The notes below the pieces were generated by a model. It did not search any database, was not told the DNA's origin, and was given only the letters and a program-made list of their open reading frames with translations. This document shows, in pieces, positions 7,213 to 16,303 of a DNA stretch of 54,150 nucleotides. Made by a program: the position numbers and the translations under genes. Within the stretch, counting starts at the first letter, position 1. Every line of letters starts with the position of its first letter. Source of the stretch: an uncultured Telmatospirillum sp. (GTDB lineage: Bacteria > Pseudomonadota > Alphaproteobacteria > Rhodospirillales > Magnetospirillaceae); assembly GCA_903858635.1 (NCBI GenBank), contig CAIOJO010000047.1, forward strand, positions 1 to 54,150. The letters run 5' to 3'.

Positions 7213-8502
7213 TCACGTCGCCGGACCGAGCACCAGGTCGGGCAAGGTGGTGGACAGCAGCGGCACGAAGGTCACCACCACCAGGAACACCAGCAGCACC
7301 ACCAGCCAGGGCAGCGCCGATTTGACCACGTCGCCCAGGGTCATGTTGGCCACCCCCGACATGACGAACAGGTTGAGCCCGACCGGCGGGTGAACCAGGC
7401 CGATTTCCATGTTGACCACCATGATGATGCCCAGATGGATCGGATCGATGCCCATCTTCATGGCGATCGGGAAGACGATCGGCGCCAGGATCAGCACGAT
7501 CGACGACGGGTCCATGAAGTTGCCGGCCAGCAGCAGCACCAGGTTCATGATCAGCAGGAACTGCCAGGGCGCCATGCCGGCGCTGAGCATCTGCTGGGCG
7601 ATCACCTGGGGAATCTGCTGGGTGGTCAGCACATAGGCGAACAACAGGGCGTTGCTGATGATGAACATCAGCATCACCGTCATCCGTCCGCTCGACAGAA
7701 TCACCTTCGGCAAATCGCGGAAGGGCAGATCGCGGTGGACGAACAGGGCGACGACGCCGGCATAGACGACGGCCACCGCCGCCGCCTCGGTGGGCGTGAA
7801 GATGCCACCATAGATGCCGCCCAGGATGATGCCGATCAGCATGATCCCCCAGGCGGCCCGATGGGCGCTGGTGAACAGCCATTTGAAACCGTTCCAGGGC
7901 TGCCGCGGCAGGTCCAGCTTCCAGGCGACCACCCAGATGGTCCCCATCAGCATCAGACCGAGGACGATGCCGGGCAGGATCCCGGCCATGAACAGCCGCC
8001 CCACCGAGCTGTCGGTGGCCGCCGCGTAGATCACCAGGATCAGCGACGGCGGCACCAGGATGCCCAGGGTGCCGGCATTGCAGATGACGCCGGCGGCGAA
8101 CTTCTTGCTGTAGCCGGCCTCGACCATGCCGGTGATGACGATCGAGCCGACGGCGATGACGGTGGCCGGCGACGAGCCGCTGACCGCGGCGAACAGCATG
8201 CAGGCCATCACCGAAGCGATCGCCAGGCCACCCCGCAAATGCCCCAGGGCGGCGATGGTGAAGTCGATCATCCGCCGCGCCACGCCGCCCGAGGTCATCA
8301 GGTTGCTGGCCAGGACGAAGAACGGCACGCACAGCAGGGCCGAGACATTGGCCGTCTGGAAGAACTTGGCGGCCAGCGCCGCCATCGACTCGTGGCCGAA
8401 AAACAGGATGGTGAGAACGCTCGACAGGCCGAGGCCGACGGCGATCGGCACGCCCAGCAGCAGCAGGCTGAACAGTGTGACGAACAGGAATACGGTGGTC
8501 AT
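7213..8502 (-). CDS. dctM: TRAP transporter large permease (DctM)
   Basis: The 429-residue integral membrane protein has about twelve hydrophobic segments. It begins with TTVFLFVTLFSLLLLGVPIAV, typical of DctM, and contains the family landmarks PFFVLASNLMTSGG, SGSSPATVIAVGSI and GILVPPSLILVIYA. It forms the channel of a periplasmic-binding-protein-dependent, ion-driven importer for small acids. The ATG at 8502 overlaps the dctQ stop codon (ATGA); the frame is open further upstream but inside dctQ. It is the last gene of dctPQM and precedes the M24/dehydrogenase operon on the same strand. Confidence 0.9.
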   Translation of the reverse strand: MTTVFLFVTLFSLLLLGVPIAVGLGLSSVLTILFFGHESMAALAAKFFQTANVSALLCVPFFVLASNLMTSGGVARRMIDFTIAALGHLRGGLAIASVMACMLFAAVSGSSPATVIAVGSIVITGMVEAGYSKKFAAGVICNAGTLGILVPPSLILVIYAAATDSSVGRLFMAGILPGIVLGLMLMGTIWVVAWKLDLPRQPWNGFKWLFTSAHRAAWGIMLIGIILGGIYGGIFTPTEAAAVAVVYAGVVALFVHRDLPFRDLPKVILSSGRMTVMLMFIISNALLFAYVLTTQQIPQVIAQQMLSAGMAPWQFLLIMNLVLLLAGNFMDPSSIVLILAPIVFPIAMKMGIDPIHLGIIMVVNMEIGLVHPPVGLNLFVMSGVANMTLGDVVKSALPWLVVLLVFLVVVTFVPLLSTTLPDLVLGPAT

Positions 8503-9053
8503 TGCGGCACCGCTACCGGTTCGGCAATGACCTGCGGTGCCTCGCGCACTTCGCCGGGGCCATGGGCATGGGTCGGGCAGACGCCGTCGCGCTGGCCCGA
8601 CAGGATCCCCGCCGCCACCTGCAGCAGCCGGATGCCGATCATGCAGAAGCCCAGCGGCAGGCCGAGGGCCAGCGCCCAACGGGGCGCCGGCAGGTCGCGG
8701 GCATAGGTGCCGAGGATCCACAGGCGGTCGACGAACAGGCATCCACCCCACAACATCAACCCGACATAGGCAAGGCAGCCGGCCACCGCCAACAGCCCGA
8801 ACAGACGCCGCCCGGCCGGTGGCAGATGGGCCACCAGCAGATTGACGCCGAGATGGGCGTTGACCCGCACGCCATAGGAAATCCCCATCATCACCAGCCA
8901 GGCGAAGCAGGTTTGGGTCGCCTCCAGGGCCCAAATGAAGCCCGAGTTGAAGACGTAACGCAGGACCACCTGGGTGAAGGTGATGACGGTCATGGACGAC
9001 AAGAGGGTGACGATCGCCACCTCCTCGACGCGGTCCAGAATCGGCTTGTGCAT
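8499..9053 (-). CDS. dctQ: TRAP transporter small permease (DctQ)
   Basis: The 184-residue protein has four hydrophobic segments and the DctQ signature region TFTQVVLRYVFNSGFIWALE followed by WLVMMGISYGVRVNAHLGV. It links the DctM channel to the solute-binding protein. The C-terminal 30 residues are a charged, His/Pro-containing cytoplasmic tail. It overlaps dctM by four bases and follows dctP by 25 bases, so the three genes are certainly one operon. Confidence 0.9.
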   Translation of the reverse strand: MHKPILDRVEEVAIVTLLSSMTVITFTQVVLRYVFNSGFIWALEATQTCFAWLVMMGISYGVRVNAHLGVNLLVAHLPPAGRRLFGLLAVAGCLAYVGLMLWGGCLFVDRLWILGTYARDLPAPRWALALGLPLGFCMIGIRLLQVAAGILSGQRDGVCPTHAHGPGEVREAPQVIAEPVAVPQ

Positions 9054-9078
9054 GGTGCCGCCGCCTTGTGTTATGGGC

Positions 9079-10074
9079 TCAGTTGATCGGCTTGTTGGCC
9101 GCCACCGCGGCGTTGAGCAACTCGTCGCCGATCTGCGGACGGAACTTGTTCCACACCGGTTCCATCGCCTTCACCCATTGGGCCCGTTCGTCTGCCGACA
9201 ACGCGACCAGCTGGATCTTGCCGGTGGCCAGCACGCGGTCACGGTCGCCCGCATCGATGGCCGCCGCCTTGGCATTCACCTCTTGGCTGACCTGCTTGAC
9301 GATGGCTTCCAGCTCGGTCCGGATATCGGCCGGCAGGCCCTGCCAGAAACTGGTATTCACCGTCACCATGTAATCGATCACGCCATGATTGGACTCGGTG
9401 GCGAATTTCTGCACTTCGTAATATTTCTGCGTATAGATATTCGACCAGGTGTTCTCCTGGGCGTCGATGGCACCGGTCTGCAAGGCTTGGTAGACCTCGC
9501 CCAGCGCCATCTTCTGCGGGTTGGCGTCGACGGCGCGGAACTGCGCCAGCAGAACATCGGATTCCTGGATGCGGAACTTGAGGCCCGAGGCGTCCTTCGG
9601 CAGGTGCAGCGCGCGATTGGCGGTGAACTGCTTCAGGCCGTTATGCCAATAGGCCAGACCCAGATAGCCCTTGCCTTCCAGCTCATGCAGCAAGCCTTGG
9701 CCGGCCGGGCTTTGCTGAAAGCGCTCGACGGCGGTCAGGTCGCCGAACAGGAAGGGCAGGTCGAACAGCTGGAATTTCTTGGTCAGGCGGTCGAACTTGG
9801 ACAGTGACAGGGCGATCATCTGGATGTCGCCCAGGGCCAGCGCCTCCATCGACTCGTCGTCGCCCATCAGCGAGGAATTGGGGTAGACCTCGACCACCAC
9901 CTTGCCGGCCAGACGCTGCTGCACCAGTTCCTGCAACCGCTTGGCGCCCTGCCCCTTCGGCGTGGCTTCGGACACCACGTGCGGAAACTTGATGACGATC
10001 GGCTTGTCGGCGGCAAAGGCCGAGCCCGTCAGGCCCAACATCGCCACGACGGCAGCAAACACCACTGATCGCAT
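9079..10074 (-). CDS. dctP: TRAP transporter solute-binding protein (DctP)
   Basis: The 331-residue periplasmic receptor has a Sec signal peptide (VVFAAVVAMLGLTGSAFAAD, cleavage near residue 22). The DctP fold is shown by VIKFPHVVSEATPKGQ, the carboxylate-binding arginine region LKFRIQESDVLLAQF and the GEVYQALQTGAIDAQENTWSN block. Family members bind C4-dicarboxylates and other monocarboxylates such as 2-oxo or hydroxy acids through the conserved Arg, so the ligand here is probably a carboxylate. A LacI-type operator (10186-10203) stands about 110 bases upstream. The ligand presumably feeds the M24/aldehyde dehydrogenase operon. Confidence 0.9.
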   Translation of the reverse strand: MRSVVFAAVVAMLGLTGSAFAADKPIVIKFPHVVSEATPKGQGAKRLQELVQQRLAGKVVVEVYPNSSLMGDDESMEALALGDIQMIALSLSKFDRLTKKFQLFDLPFLFGDLTAVERFQQSPAGQGLLHELEGKGYLGLAYWHNGLKQFTANRALHLPKDASGLKFRIQESDVLLAQFRAVDANPQKMALGEVYQALQTGAIDAQENTWSNIYTQKYYEVQKFATESNHGVIDYMVTVNTSFWQGLPADIRTELEAIVKQVSQEVNAKAAAIDAGDRDRVLATGKIQLVALSADERAQWVKAMEPVWNKFRPQIGDELLNAAVAANKPIN

Positions 10075-10185
10075 GACCCCCTCCGTCCTTACGGCGGCCA
10101 GCGGTGCCCCTCACCGGCGATGAGGAAGCACCGCTGCAGCCAAATTCGCCTAAGCAAAACTGCCGATCCGACCCCTCGCCGGATC

Positions 10186-10203
10186 TGTGCAATCGTTTGC
10201 CCA
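10186..10203. promoter_or_regulatory. Candidate LacI-family operator 2
   Basis: TGTGCAATCGTTTGCCCA matches operator 1 at 15 of 18 positions and keeps the CAA-TCG-TTTG core. It lies in the dctP-lacI divergent region, closer to dctP, and could control the TRAP operon. Confidence 0.55.
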
Positions 10204-10295
10204 TAAGAGCGGATGACCACCGGCCCGTCAATGCCAAATCTCCCCTCGCACGGGATTTGGAACGGCTCTATTCTGCAGTCTGAGCGCGCCGGTAT

Positions 10296-10315
10296 TTGCG
10301 CAACGGGTTGCGCAA
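10296..10315. promoter_or_regulatory. Candidate LacI-family operator 3
   Basis: TTGCGCAACGGGTTGCGCAA is palindromic except at its centre and contains TGCGCAA and TTGCGCA spaced exactly as in operator 1. It sits 29 bases upstream of the lacI-type start codon, so autoregulation is likely. Confidence 0.65.
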
Positions 10316-10343
10316 CAAGGGGCTCCGCCGATATGATTCGCCG

Positions 10344-11399
10344 ATGAAACATCGACCCACCGTCAAGGATGTCGCCAAGGCCGTCGGGGTGCACGCCTCG
10401 ACCGTGTCGCGGGCCCTCAACCCGGAAAAGCGCGGCCGGCTGTCCGACGATCTGGTGGCGCGGGTGCTCGCAGCGGCCGAGACGCTGGGCTATCGCACCA
10501 ACGCCTTGGCCGCCAGCCTGCGCACCCGCCGCTCGATGGCGGTGGGGGTGATCATCCCCGACATCACCAATCCGGTCTTCCCGCCGATCCTGATGGGCAT
10601 CGAGGATGCCCTGCGGGCCCAGGGCTACATCTCGGTGGTGGCCAACACCGGCAATGACAGCGAACGGGCCCGCATCGCCGTCGAGCAATTGACCGCGCGG
10701 CGCCTCGACGGGCTGATCCTGGCCACCGCGCTGCGCCGCGATCCCCTGGTCGACCTGTGCCTGGCGCGCGGCATGCCGGCGGTGTTCGTCAACCGCCGCG
10801 ACGAGACGCGGCGCATTCCTTCGGTGGTCAGCGACGACGAAGCCGGTGTCCAATTAGCCATCGAACATCTGGTCGCCCTGGGCCATCGGCGCATCGCCCA
10901 TATCGCCGGGCCATCCATCACCTCGACCGGCTTCGCCCGCCGCCGCGGCTTCGAATTCGCCATGGCCGAGGTCGATGGCGCGCCGCGGCCGCCCCTGGTG
11001 GTCGAGGCCCGGACCTATGGCCGCGACTCCGGTCACCAGGCCTTCCTCGAACTGCTGGCCCTCAACCCCAAGGTCACAGCGATCGTCACCAGCAACGACC
11101 TGCTGGCTCTGGGCTGCTGCGACGCCATGCGCGAAGCCAGGCTGTCCTGCCCGGCCGACATTTCGATCACCGGCTACAACGACATGCCGCTGTTGGACAT
11201 CGTCACCCCGCCCCTGACCACGGTGCGCATCCAGCACCACGAGATGGGGGCCGAAGCGGCGCGCATGCTGATCGACATCATCGAAAACCGCGAGCGTCGC
11301 GCCGCCATGGACATCGTCTTGAAGCCCGACCTGGTGGTCCGCGGTTCGACCGCGGCGCCCCGCGCGACCCCGGCCAAACTGCAGCTGGCCGAACCGTAA
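10344..11399 (+). CDS. LacI/GalR-family transcriptional regulator
   Basis: The 351-residue protein begins with the LacI helix-turn-helix (TVKDVAKAVGVHASTVSRAL, residues 6-25) and the hinge helix (NALAASLRTRRS). A periplasmic-binding-protein-like sensor domain follows (VGVIIPDITNPVF, VVSDDEAGVQLAIEHL, TAIVTSNDLLALG). The ATG at 10344 places the HTH at the N-terminus as usual; an upstream in-frame TTG at 10296 falls inside the operator and was rejected. It is divergent from dctPQM. Three matching palindromes suggest it represses the transporter, the M24/dehydrogenase operon and itself until a small-molecule inducer binds. Confidence 0.88.
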   Translation: MKHRPTVKDVAKAVGVHASTVSRALNPEKRGRLSDDLVARVLAAAETLGYRTNALAASLRTRRSMAVGVIIPDITNPVFPPILMGIEDALRAQGYISVVANTGNDSERARIAVEQLTARRLDGLILATALRRDPLVDLCLARGMPAVFVNRRDETRRIPSVVSDDEAGVQLAIEHLVALGHRRIAHIAGPSITSTGFARRRGFEFAMAEVDGAPRPPLVVEARTYGRDSGHQAFLELLALNPKVTAIVTSNDLLALGCCDAMREARLSCPADISITGYNDMPLLDIVTPPLTTVRIQHHEMGAEAARMLIDIIENRERRAAMDIVLKPDLVVRGSTAAPRATPAKLQLAEP

Positions 11400-11535
11400 C
11401 GCCGCAGGGCAGCCATGCAGCCGCCGCACTGCAACATTTCTGCAACACCGGTTATTCTCGGGCCGTTCGGTGCGCGGAGTATCCGCGGGCCGTCTATCTC
11501 CTGAACGCGGCGGTCACCTGCCGCGTCACCTTTTC

Positions 11536-11562
11536 GGGGTCGGGTTCGCCCGGCCCCTTTTT
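11536..11562 (+). terminator. Rho-independent terminator with TTCG loop
   Basis: GGGGTCGGG-TTCG-CCCGGCCCC followed by TTTTT is a textbook intrinsic terminator with a stable UUCG tetraloop and one G-T pair. It lies 137 bases past the lacI-type stop codon and before the convergent regulator gene ending at 11624. Nothing else was recognised in 11400-11623. Confidence 0.8.
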
Positions 11563-11623
11563 CTTGGCCAGGCGCCAAACGCCGCTGATAGCCCCCGGGT
11601 TCCTGGCAGCTTTGGAAAGCGGC

Positions 11624-14485
11624 TCAGATCAGTCCGAATTTCCGCGCCCGCGCAACTGCCATGGTTCTCTTGCGCACATCGAGCTTTGCAAAAATCTGCT
11701 GAAGGTACCATTTGACAGACCCTTCGGTCAGTCCGAGTCGGTCGCCGATTTCCTTATTGGCAAGTCCCAGCGCGACGCATTTCAGCACTTCGCCTTCACG
11801 CTCGTTCAATTGCTCAGGAAGGGCACGGTCTTCGTGATCTTTGCCTGGCGCACGGGATTCCGTCCCATCGGCGGCGTCTGTTTCCGCCCTCGACATCAGG
11901 GAAATGATTTCGAGGCCGAAGGTGGCGGTGGGCCCCATGACCGCATCGGCGCCCTTGAAGCATTTTCTCAGAAGCACTTCGATGATGCCGCCTTCATCGA
12001 TGAAGCAGCGGATCATTCTCGGCCTGGCCGCCTTCTTCACCGCCTCCCGCAGGCAGCGCAACGCCTCCCCCTCGCGGCCGTCAAGGGCCAGGGCCAGCGT
12101 CAAGGAAACGAGGATGCGGACTTCGCTGGCGACGGCGCCGCGTCCGTCGGTGAAGGACGCCCATCGGCGTAGCGCGCAGATCGCCTCGGCATGTTCGCCC
12201 GCCGCACATTTCGCCCTGCTCCAGGCAAGGAGCTTGGCCTCGTCCCGGGTCGTCGTGTGGCGGCCGGGCCGCAACACAGGGTCCAGCGCGCGTTCGTCCT
12301 GTTCGCGGAGGAACCGTTTGACGGTATCCATCTCGTTCATCCGAACGGACAGCCTGATTTCCTCGCATTCCATCCACGCCAGGAGACGCGTGAAACCGAA
12401 GCGGTCAGCCGATCGCTTTCCCCAATTCACGAAAGTGACGGCTTCCTCCACACGCCCGTGCAAGGCCAGCAGGCGAGCTTTGGTGAGGTAGTAGGCGACC
12501 AGATGATCGACGAAGCCGCGGCGCTCCGCTTCGCTGCCGACGGCGTCGATAATGGCTTCCGCCTCCTTACATTCGTTCTTTTCGTAAAGGATCTGCGACA
12601 ACAGCAGGGCCGGCATGGCAAACAGGGGCGACACGGGGCCATCGATCGTTTCCGCCATGCGCATCGCGGCCCGGAGGGACCGCTCGGCCAGTTCCGTATC
12701 CCCGCGCAAATAGTATGTCGGGCCCATCACTGCTTCATGCCAAACCAGGACAAAGATGCTGCCCGAGACTTCGTATAGGTCACGGGCCCTGGCATCCATC
12801 TTCTCGACGTCCTCGAGCCGGAACGTTTCGCGACGCGTGTAGATACTGCTGGTCTGGATGTTTCCCAGCAGGTACGGGTCGTCTTCCGGGAAGTCAGGGC
12901 CGATCTCGGACAGGATCTGGTCCGCCGTGGCCGTGTTGTCCATGAAGTGGTGCAGCATCATCTTCCGGTGGGCGATCAGGCTCCGGATGTCGATCCGACC
13001 GACCGGCACAGGCGTTTCCGCCGGCTCTCCGGAATGGCCCTCCTCCACTTCGGCGATGATCTTGGCGGCTTCCTCGAATCGCCATTCAAGGATGATCGAC
13101 CAGGCGATCTGCAGTCGGGTTCGCGGAAAATGCCTGAGGGCGGAGGCGGGAATCTTGTGCGCCCAGCGCAGCAACGTCGACATGCCGCCCTTGTAGAACA
13201 GCCTGTCGCAAGACAAGTCCAGAAGCCGGGCCGCCGAGTCCAGGTCTCCGGCCTCCAAGGCATGCCCGAAGGCCTCCTCGAACAGCGCTCTCTTGGCGAA
13301 CCACTCGCTGGCTCGACGGTGCAGCACGGGCACAAGCTCCGGCTCGCGGTCTTGTAGTCGCCGTCGCAGAAAACGGGCAAACAGATGATGATACCGGTAC
13401 CATCGCCGCTCACCGTCGAGCGAAAAGAGGAACAGGCTCTGCCGCTCGATGACATCGATCTCGTCGCGCGCCGCCTGGTTGCCGGTGACCGCTACGCACA
13501 GTTCAGGGCAAAGCCGGGAAAGTATCGACGTTCGCAGCAAGAACTCCACTGTGCTCGGCGGTTGGTGGTTGACGACGTCTTCGGCCAGATACTCCGTCAA
13601 ATGCCGATGGTCGCCGTTAAGGATCGAGAAGATGCGCTGTTTGTCTCTCGTTCGGCTGAAGGCGATGGCAGCAAGCTGGATACTGGCAGCCCATCCTTCC
13701 GTTCGGTCCAGCAAGGTCTCGAGATCCTCGCTGGACAAGTGTCCGATGCCGGAGCGGCTCAGCAGTTCGAAGGCTTCACCGCGGTCGAAGCGCAACTGGT
13801 CGCCATCGATTTCGATCAGGCGTCCCTTCGACCTCAGTCCGGATATCGGAAATGGCAGAGAATGGCGCGTTGACAGAATAATGTGCAGATCCTCGGGGGC
13901 GCGGCGGAGAATAATCTCAAACGCCTCTACGACCTCCGGGTCTGTGGCAAAATGAAAGTCGTCGATGAACAGAAAGATATCTTCGTTCGTATCGAGCACA
14001 CTGTTGCAGAAGCCGGTCGTCACGCGGCTTACCGAGGCGCGCTGGGTGGAGCTCAGCAGCAATGCGAGGCGACGGGCAAAATCCGGACGGGTGCGCCGTA
14101 TGGCGCCCACCACATGTCGAAAAAAGCTGCCGAGATCGTCGGCCGAATCGTCGAGGCTCACCCAACCTGCGGCACGCCCCTGATCGACAAGGTCGAAGTA
14201 CCATTGGCCGAGCACGCTCGATTTGCCGTACCCCGCCGGCGCTTTCACGATGGTCAGCAGTCGGCGGCCGACCTCCTCGATCAACTCGGACAGGCGCGGA
14301 CGATCCAGGGTTCCCTGCATCTTGACGGGGGGGCGAAGCCGCGTGCCGACGATGTCGGTCAAGGCATCGGGAGGCTGTTGGGCCAGCATCTCCGTCGACG
14401 GTTCGACGCGGACGGATTGGAGATCAGGTTCGCCGGCGTTTGCACCGCCAAACCGCGTCAAGGGCGCGCGGGTCGCCGTAGCCAT
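11624..14485 (-). CDS. MalT-like LuxR-family transcriptional activator (LAL type)
   Basis: The 953-residue protein has an N-terminal STAND ATPase domain with Walker A APAGYGKS (residues 82-89) and a Walker-B-like IFLFIDDFH. A long helical-repeat middle region of MalT type follows, then a C-terminal LuxR helix-turn-helix (LNEREGEVLKCVALGLANKE to the end, about 65 residues). Such proteins oligomerise on effector and ATP binding and activate promoters carrying directional boxes. The ATG at 14485 was chosen because GAGGAAA stands just upstream; an earlier ATG at 14554 is less likely. It is divergent from the CoA-transferase genes. One copy of the shared 18-bp element (14581-14598) points toward it, suggesting autoregulation. 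Confidence 0.88.
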   Translation of the reverse strand: MATATRAPLTRFGGANAGEPDLQSVRVEPSTEMLAQQPPDALTDIVGTRLRPPVKMQGTLDRPRLSELIEEVGRRLLTIVKAPAGYGKSSVLGQWYFDLVDQGRAAGWVSLDDSADDLGSFFRHVVGAIRRTRPDFARRLALLLSSTQRASVSRVTTGFCNSVLDTNEDIFLFIDDFHFATDPEVVEAFEIILRRAPEDLHIILSTRHSLPFPISGLRSKGRLIEIDGDQLRFDRGEAFELLSRSGIGHLSSEDLETLLDRTEGWAASIQLAAIAFSRTRDKQRIFSILNGDHRHLTEYLAEDVVNHQPPSTVEFLLRTSILSRLCPELCVAVTGNQAARDEIDVIERQSLFLFSLDGERRWYRYHHLFARFLRRRLQDREPELVPVLHRRASEWFAKRALFEEAFGHALEAGDLDSAARLLDLSCDRLFYKGGMSTLLRWAHKIPASALRHFPRTRLQIAWSIILEWRFEEAAKIIAEVEEGHSGEPAETPVPVGRIDIRSLIAHRKMMLHHFMDNTATADQILSEIGPDFPEDDPYLLGNIQTSSIYTRRETFRLEDVEKMDARARDLYEVSGSIFVLVWHEAVMGPTYYLRGDTELAERSLRAAMRMAETIDGPVSPLFAMPALLLSQILYEKNECKEAEAIIDAVGSEAERRGFVDHLVAYYLTKARLLALHGRVEEAVTFVNWGKRSADRFGFTRLLAWMECEEIRLSVRMNEMDTVKRFLREQDERALDPVLRPGRHTTTRDEAKLLAWSRAKCAAGEHAEAICALRRWASFTDGRGAVASEVRILVSLTLALALDGREGEALRCLREAVKKAARPRMIRCFIDEGGIIEVLLRKCFKGADAVMGPTATFGLEIISLMSRAETDAADGTESRAPGKDHEDRALPEQLNEREGEVLKCVALGLANKEIGDRLGLTEGSVKWYLQQIFAKLDVRKRTMAVARARKFGLI

Positions 14486-14580
14486 GTCGTTTCCTCGTTG
14501 CCGCGGCAAGTCCGGGGGTCTGAGCCACCTAAATGACTTGCCGATCATCTGCAATCACAGCTTCGATGCGATGCGATTCG

Positions 14581-14598
14581 CACCTATCGAAAGGTAGG
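14581..14598 (-). promoter_or_regulatory. Activator-box candidate A (regulator gene)
   Basis: On the minus strand this reads CCTACCTTTCGATAGGTG. It shares ACCTTTCGATAGGTG-type sequence with four other sites in the cluster and points toward the regulator start 95 bases away. Together with box B it occupies the 281-base divergent region 14486-14766. Confidence 0.7.
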
Positions 14599-14693
14599 TT
14601 GCGGCGACGGCGAAGTCCATCAACCTCTTTGCGTTGCAGACGCCAGACCCTCGGCCGCACCCCAGCTCACGCCGAGGGCCCCGCGACAGGGGG

Positions 14694-14711
14694 CAATCTT
14701 TCGATAGGTGA
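14694..14711 (+). promoter_or_regulatory. Activator-box candidate B (CoA-transferase operon)
   Basis: CAATCTTTCGATAGGTGA, oriented toward the CoA-transferase A gene 55 bases downstream. It is identical to box E at 29456-29473 on the other strand. Confidence 0.78.
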
Positions 14712-14766
14712 CGATCGGCACCCTGCTGACGCTTTCTTCCAACTTGGATGCTTGCGGGAGAACGTC

Positions 14767-15507
14767 ATGAACAAAGTATATCCAGACGCCGTAAGAGCAC
14801 TGGAAGGATTGCTTTTCGACGGAATGAGCATCATGGCGGGCGGCTTCGGCCAATGCGGCATTCCTGAACATTTGATCGGAGTCATCAAGCACAGTGGGGT
14901 TCGCGATCTCACGGTGATCAGCAACAATTGCGGCAGCGATGGCTCCCAACTGCAGCTCGATACCGGGCCGATTAGGAGCGGGCTTGGCTTGAGGCGTCTC
15001 CTGGAGGATCGGCAGATTAAGACAATGATCTGTTCGTTCGCCGGAGATAACAAGGAGTTGCGGCGGCAGTCCATCACCGGGGAATTGGACCTGCAATTCG
15101 TCCCGCAGGGAACCCTGGCCGAGCGCATCCGCTGCGGCGGGGCCGGCATCCCGGCTTTCTTCACCAAGACGGGCGTCGGCACCATAATCGCCGATGGCAA
15201 AGAAACGCGTGAGTTCGACGGGGCGACCTATGTGATGGAGCGCGCGTTGCGCGCCGATCTGGCCATCGTCAAGGCTTGGAAGGGTGACGCGGAAGGTAAT
15301 CTGGTCTACCGCAAGACCGCCCGGAATTTCAACCCGGTCATGGCGACCGCAGGAACCGTCACGGTGGCCGAGGTGGAAGTCTTGGTGGCGACCGGCGACA
15401 TCGTTCCCGACCACGTCCACACCCCCGGCATCTACGTCGATCGCATCGTGCGGGAAAGCGCCTACGAGAAGCTTATCGAGCAACGCACCGTCCGCGCACG
15501 GTCTTGA
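14767..15507 (+). CDS. 3-oxoacid CoA-transferase subunit A
   Basis: The 246-residue alpha subunit of a class I CoA-transferase carries the signature [13 protein letters not shown] (residues 23-35) and the block [21 protein letters not shown] near the middle. Best fit is the ScoA/SCOT group (succinyl-CoA:3-oxoacid). Compared with typical ScoA it has an insertion of about twelve residues after SNNCG ([11 protein letters not shown]). It pairs with the B subunit 13 bases downstream. In this cluster the likely job is to move CoA from succinyl-CoA or acetyl-CoA onto an aromatic 3-oxoacid such as 4-hydroxybenzoylacetate; acetoacetate or 3-oxoadipate are the classical alternatives. Confidence 0.88.
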   Translation: MNKVYPDAVRALEGLLFDGMSIMAGGFGQCGIPEHLIGVIKHSGVRDLTVISNNCGSDGSQLQLDTGPIRSGLGLRRLLEDRQIKTMICSFAGDNKELRRQSITGELDLQFVPQGTLAERIRCGGAGIPAFFTKTGVGTIIADGKETREFDGATYVMERALRADLAIVKAWKGDAEGNLVYRKTARNFNPVMATAGTVTVAEVEVLVATGDIVPDHVHTPGIYVDRIVRESAYEKLIEQRTVRARS

Positions 15508-15520
15508 AGGAGACAACGAG

Positions 15521-16183
15521 ATGGCTTGGACCCGCGATCAGATGGCAGAGCGCGCCGCCCGCGAAATTCATGACGGGTTCTATGTAAACCTCGGCGTCGG
15601 CATCCCGACGCTGGTGGCCAATTACGTCCCGGCAGGCATCGAAGTGACCCTGCACAGCGAAAACGGCATGCTGGGTATCGGACCCTTTCCCTTCGCCGGC
15701 GACGAGGACGCCGACCTGATCAACGCAGGCAAGCAAACGGTCAGCGAATTGCCAAAGACCAGCTTTTTCTCGTCGTCCGACAGCTTTGCGATGATTCGGG
15801 GCGGCCACATCGATTTGTCGATTCTCGGTGGTATGCAAGTCAGCGCCACCGGCGATCTGGCCAACTGGGGCGTACCGGGCGAGATGGTCAAGGGCATGGG
15901 TGGCGCCATGGACCTGGTCGCCGGGGTCAAGCGGGTCATCGTGGTCATGGAGCACACCCTCAAAGGCGGCCAGCCCAAGATTCTCGACAAATGCACCTTT
16001 CCGCTGACCGGCGTCGCGGTCGTCGACCTGATCATAACCGATCTGGGAGTCTTCAGTGTCGACAAGCAGGGCGGCGGCCTGACATTGATCGAGCTTGCCG
16101 CCGGGGCCGGGGTCGACGAGATCGCCGCAAAAACCGGCCCCGGGTTCAACACCGCTTTGGCCAACATCGCTTCCGCTCGATAG
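15521..16183 (+). CDS. 3-oxoacid CoA-transferase subunit B
   Basis: The 220-residue beta subunit begins with a typical N-terminus ([14 protein letters not shown]) and the [11 protein letters not shown] segment. Glu47 in HSENGMLG is the family's catalytic residue, which forms the glutamyl-CoA intermediate. [14 protein letters not shown] and [13 protein letters not shown] are also typical of ScoB. The start at 15521 has AAGGAGA eleven bases upstream. It is translated with the A subunit; the operon probably ends here because the next gene has its own activator box at 16200. Confidence 0.9.
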   Translation: MAWTRDQMAERAAREIHDGFYVNLGVGIPTLVANYVPAGIEVTLHSENGMLGIGPFPFAGDEDADLINAGKQTVSELPKTSFFSSSDSFAMIRGGHIDLSILGGMQVSATGDLANWGVPGEMVKGMGGAMDLVAGVKRVIVVMEHTLKGGQPKILDKCTFPLTGVAVVDLIITDLGVFSVDKQGGGLTLIELAAGAGVDEIAAKTGPGFNTALANIASAR

Positions 16184-16199
16184 ACGAAAAGAGCGGCAA

Positions 16200-16217
16200 C
16201 TATCTTCCGATAGGTGA
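16200..16217 (+). promoter_or_regulatory. Activator-box candidate C (first flavoprotein)
   Basis: CTATCTTCCGATAGGTGA lies 17 bases after the CoA-transferase stop codon and 86 bases before the flavoprotein start at 16304. CTATC/GATAG are inverted around a four-base centre. Confidence 0.75.
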
Positions 16218-16303
16218 GAACCGGACTTCGCCTTCCCACAATCGTTCAGGATTCGGGGGTGACCGCGCTTGCTGCCGCTCCCCAAGAGAATGAGGAGGAA
16301 GCC

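Noticed and set aside
10296-10343. Upstream TTG start for the LacI-type regulator
   Set aside because: It begins inside the operator palindrome and adds sixteen residues before a helix-turn-helix that is normally at the extreme N-terminus.
14767-16183. Naming the CoA-transferase PcaIJ (3-oxoadipate)
   Set aside because: No protocatechuate or catechol pathway genes are in the window, and the sequence fits ScoAB as well or better. The substrate was left open.
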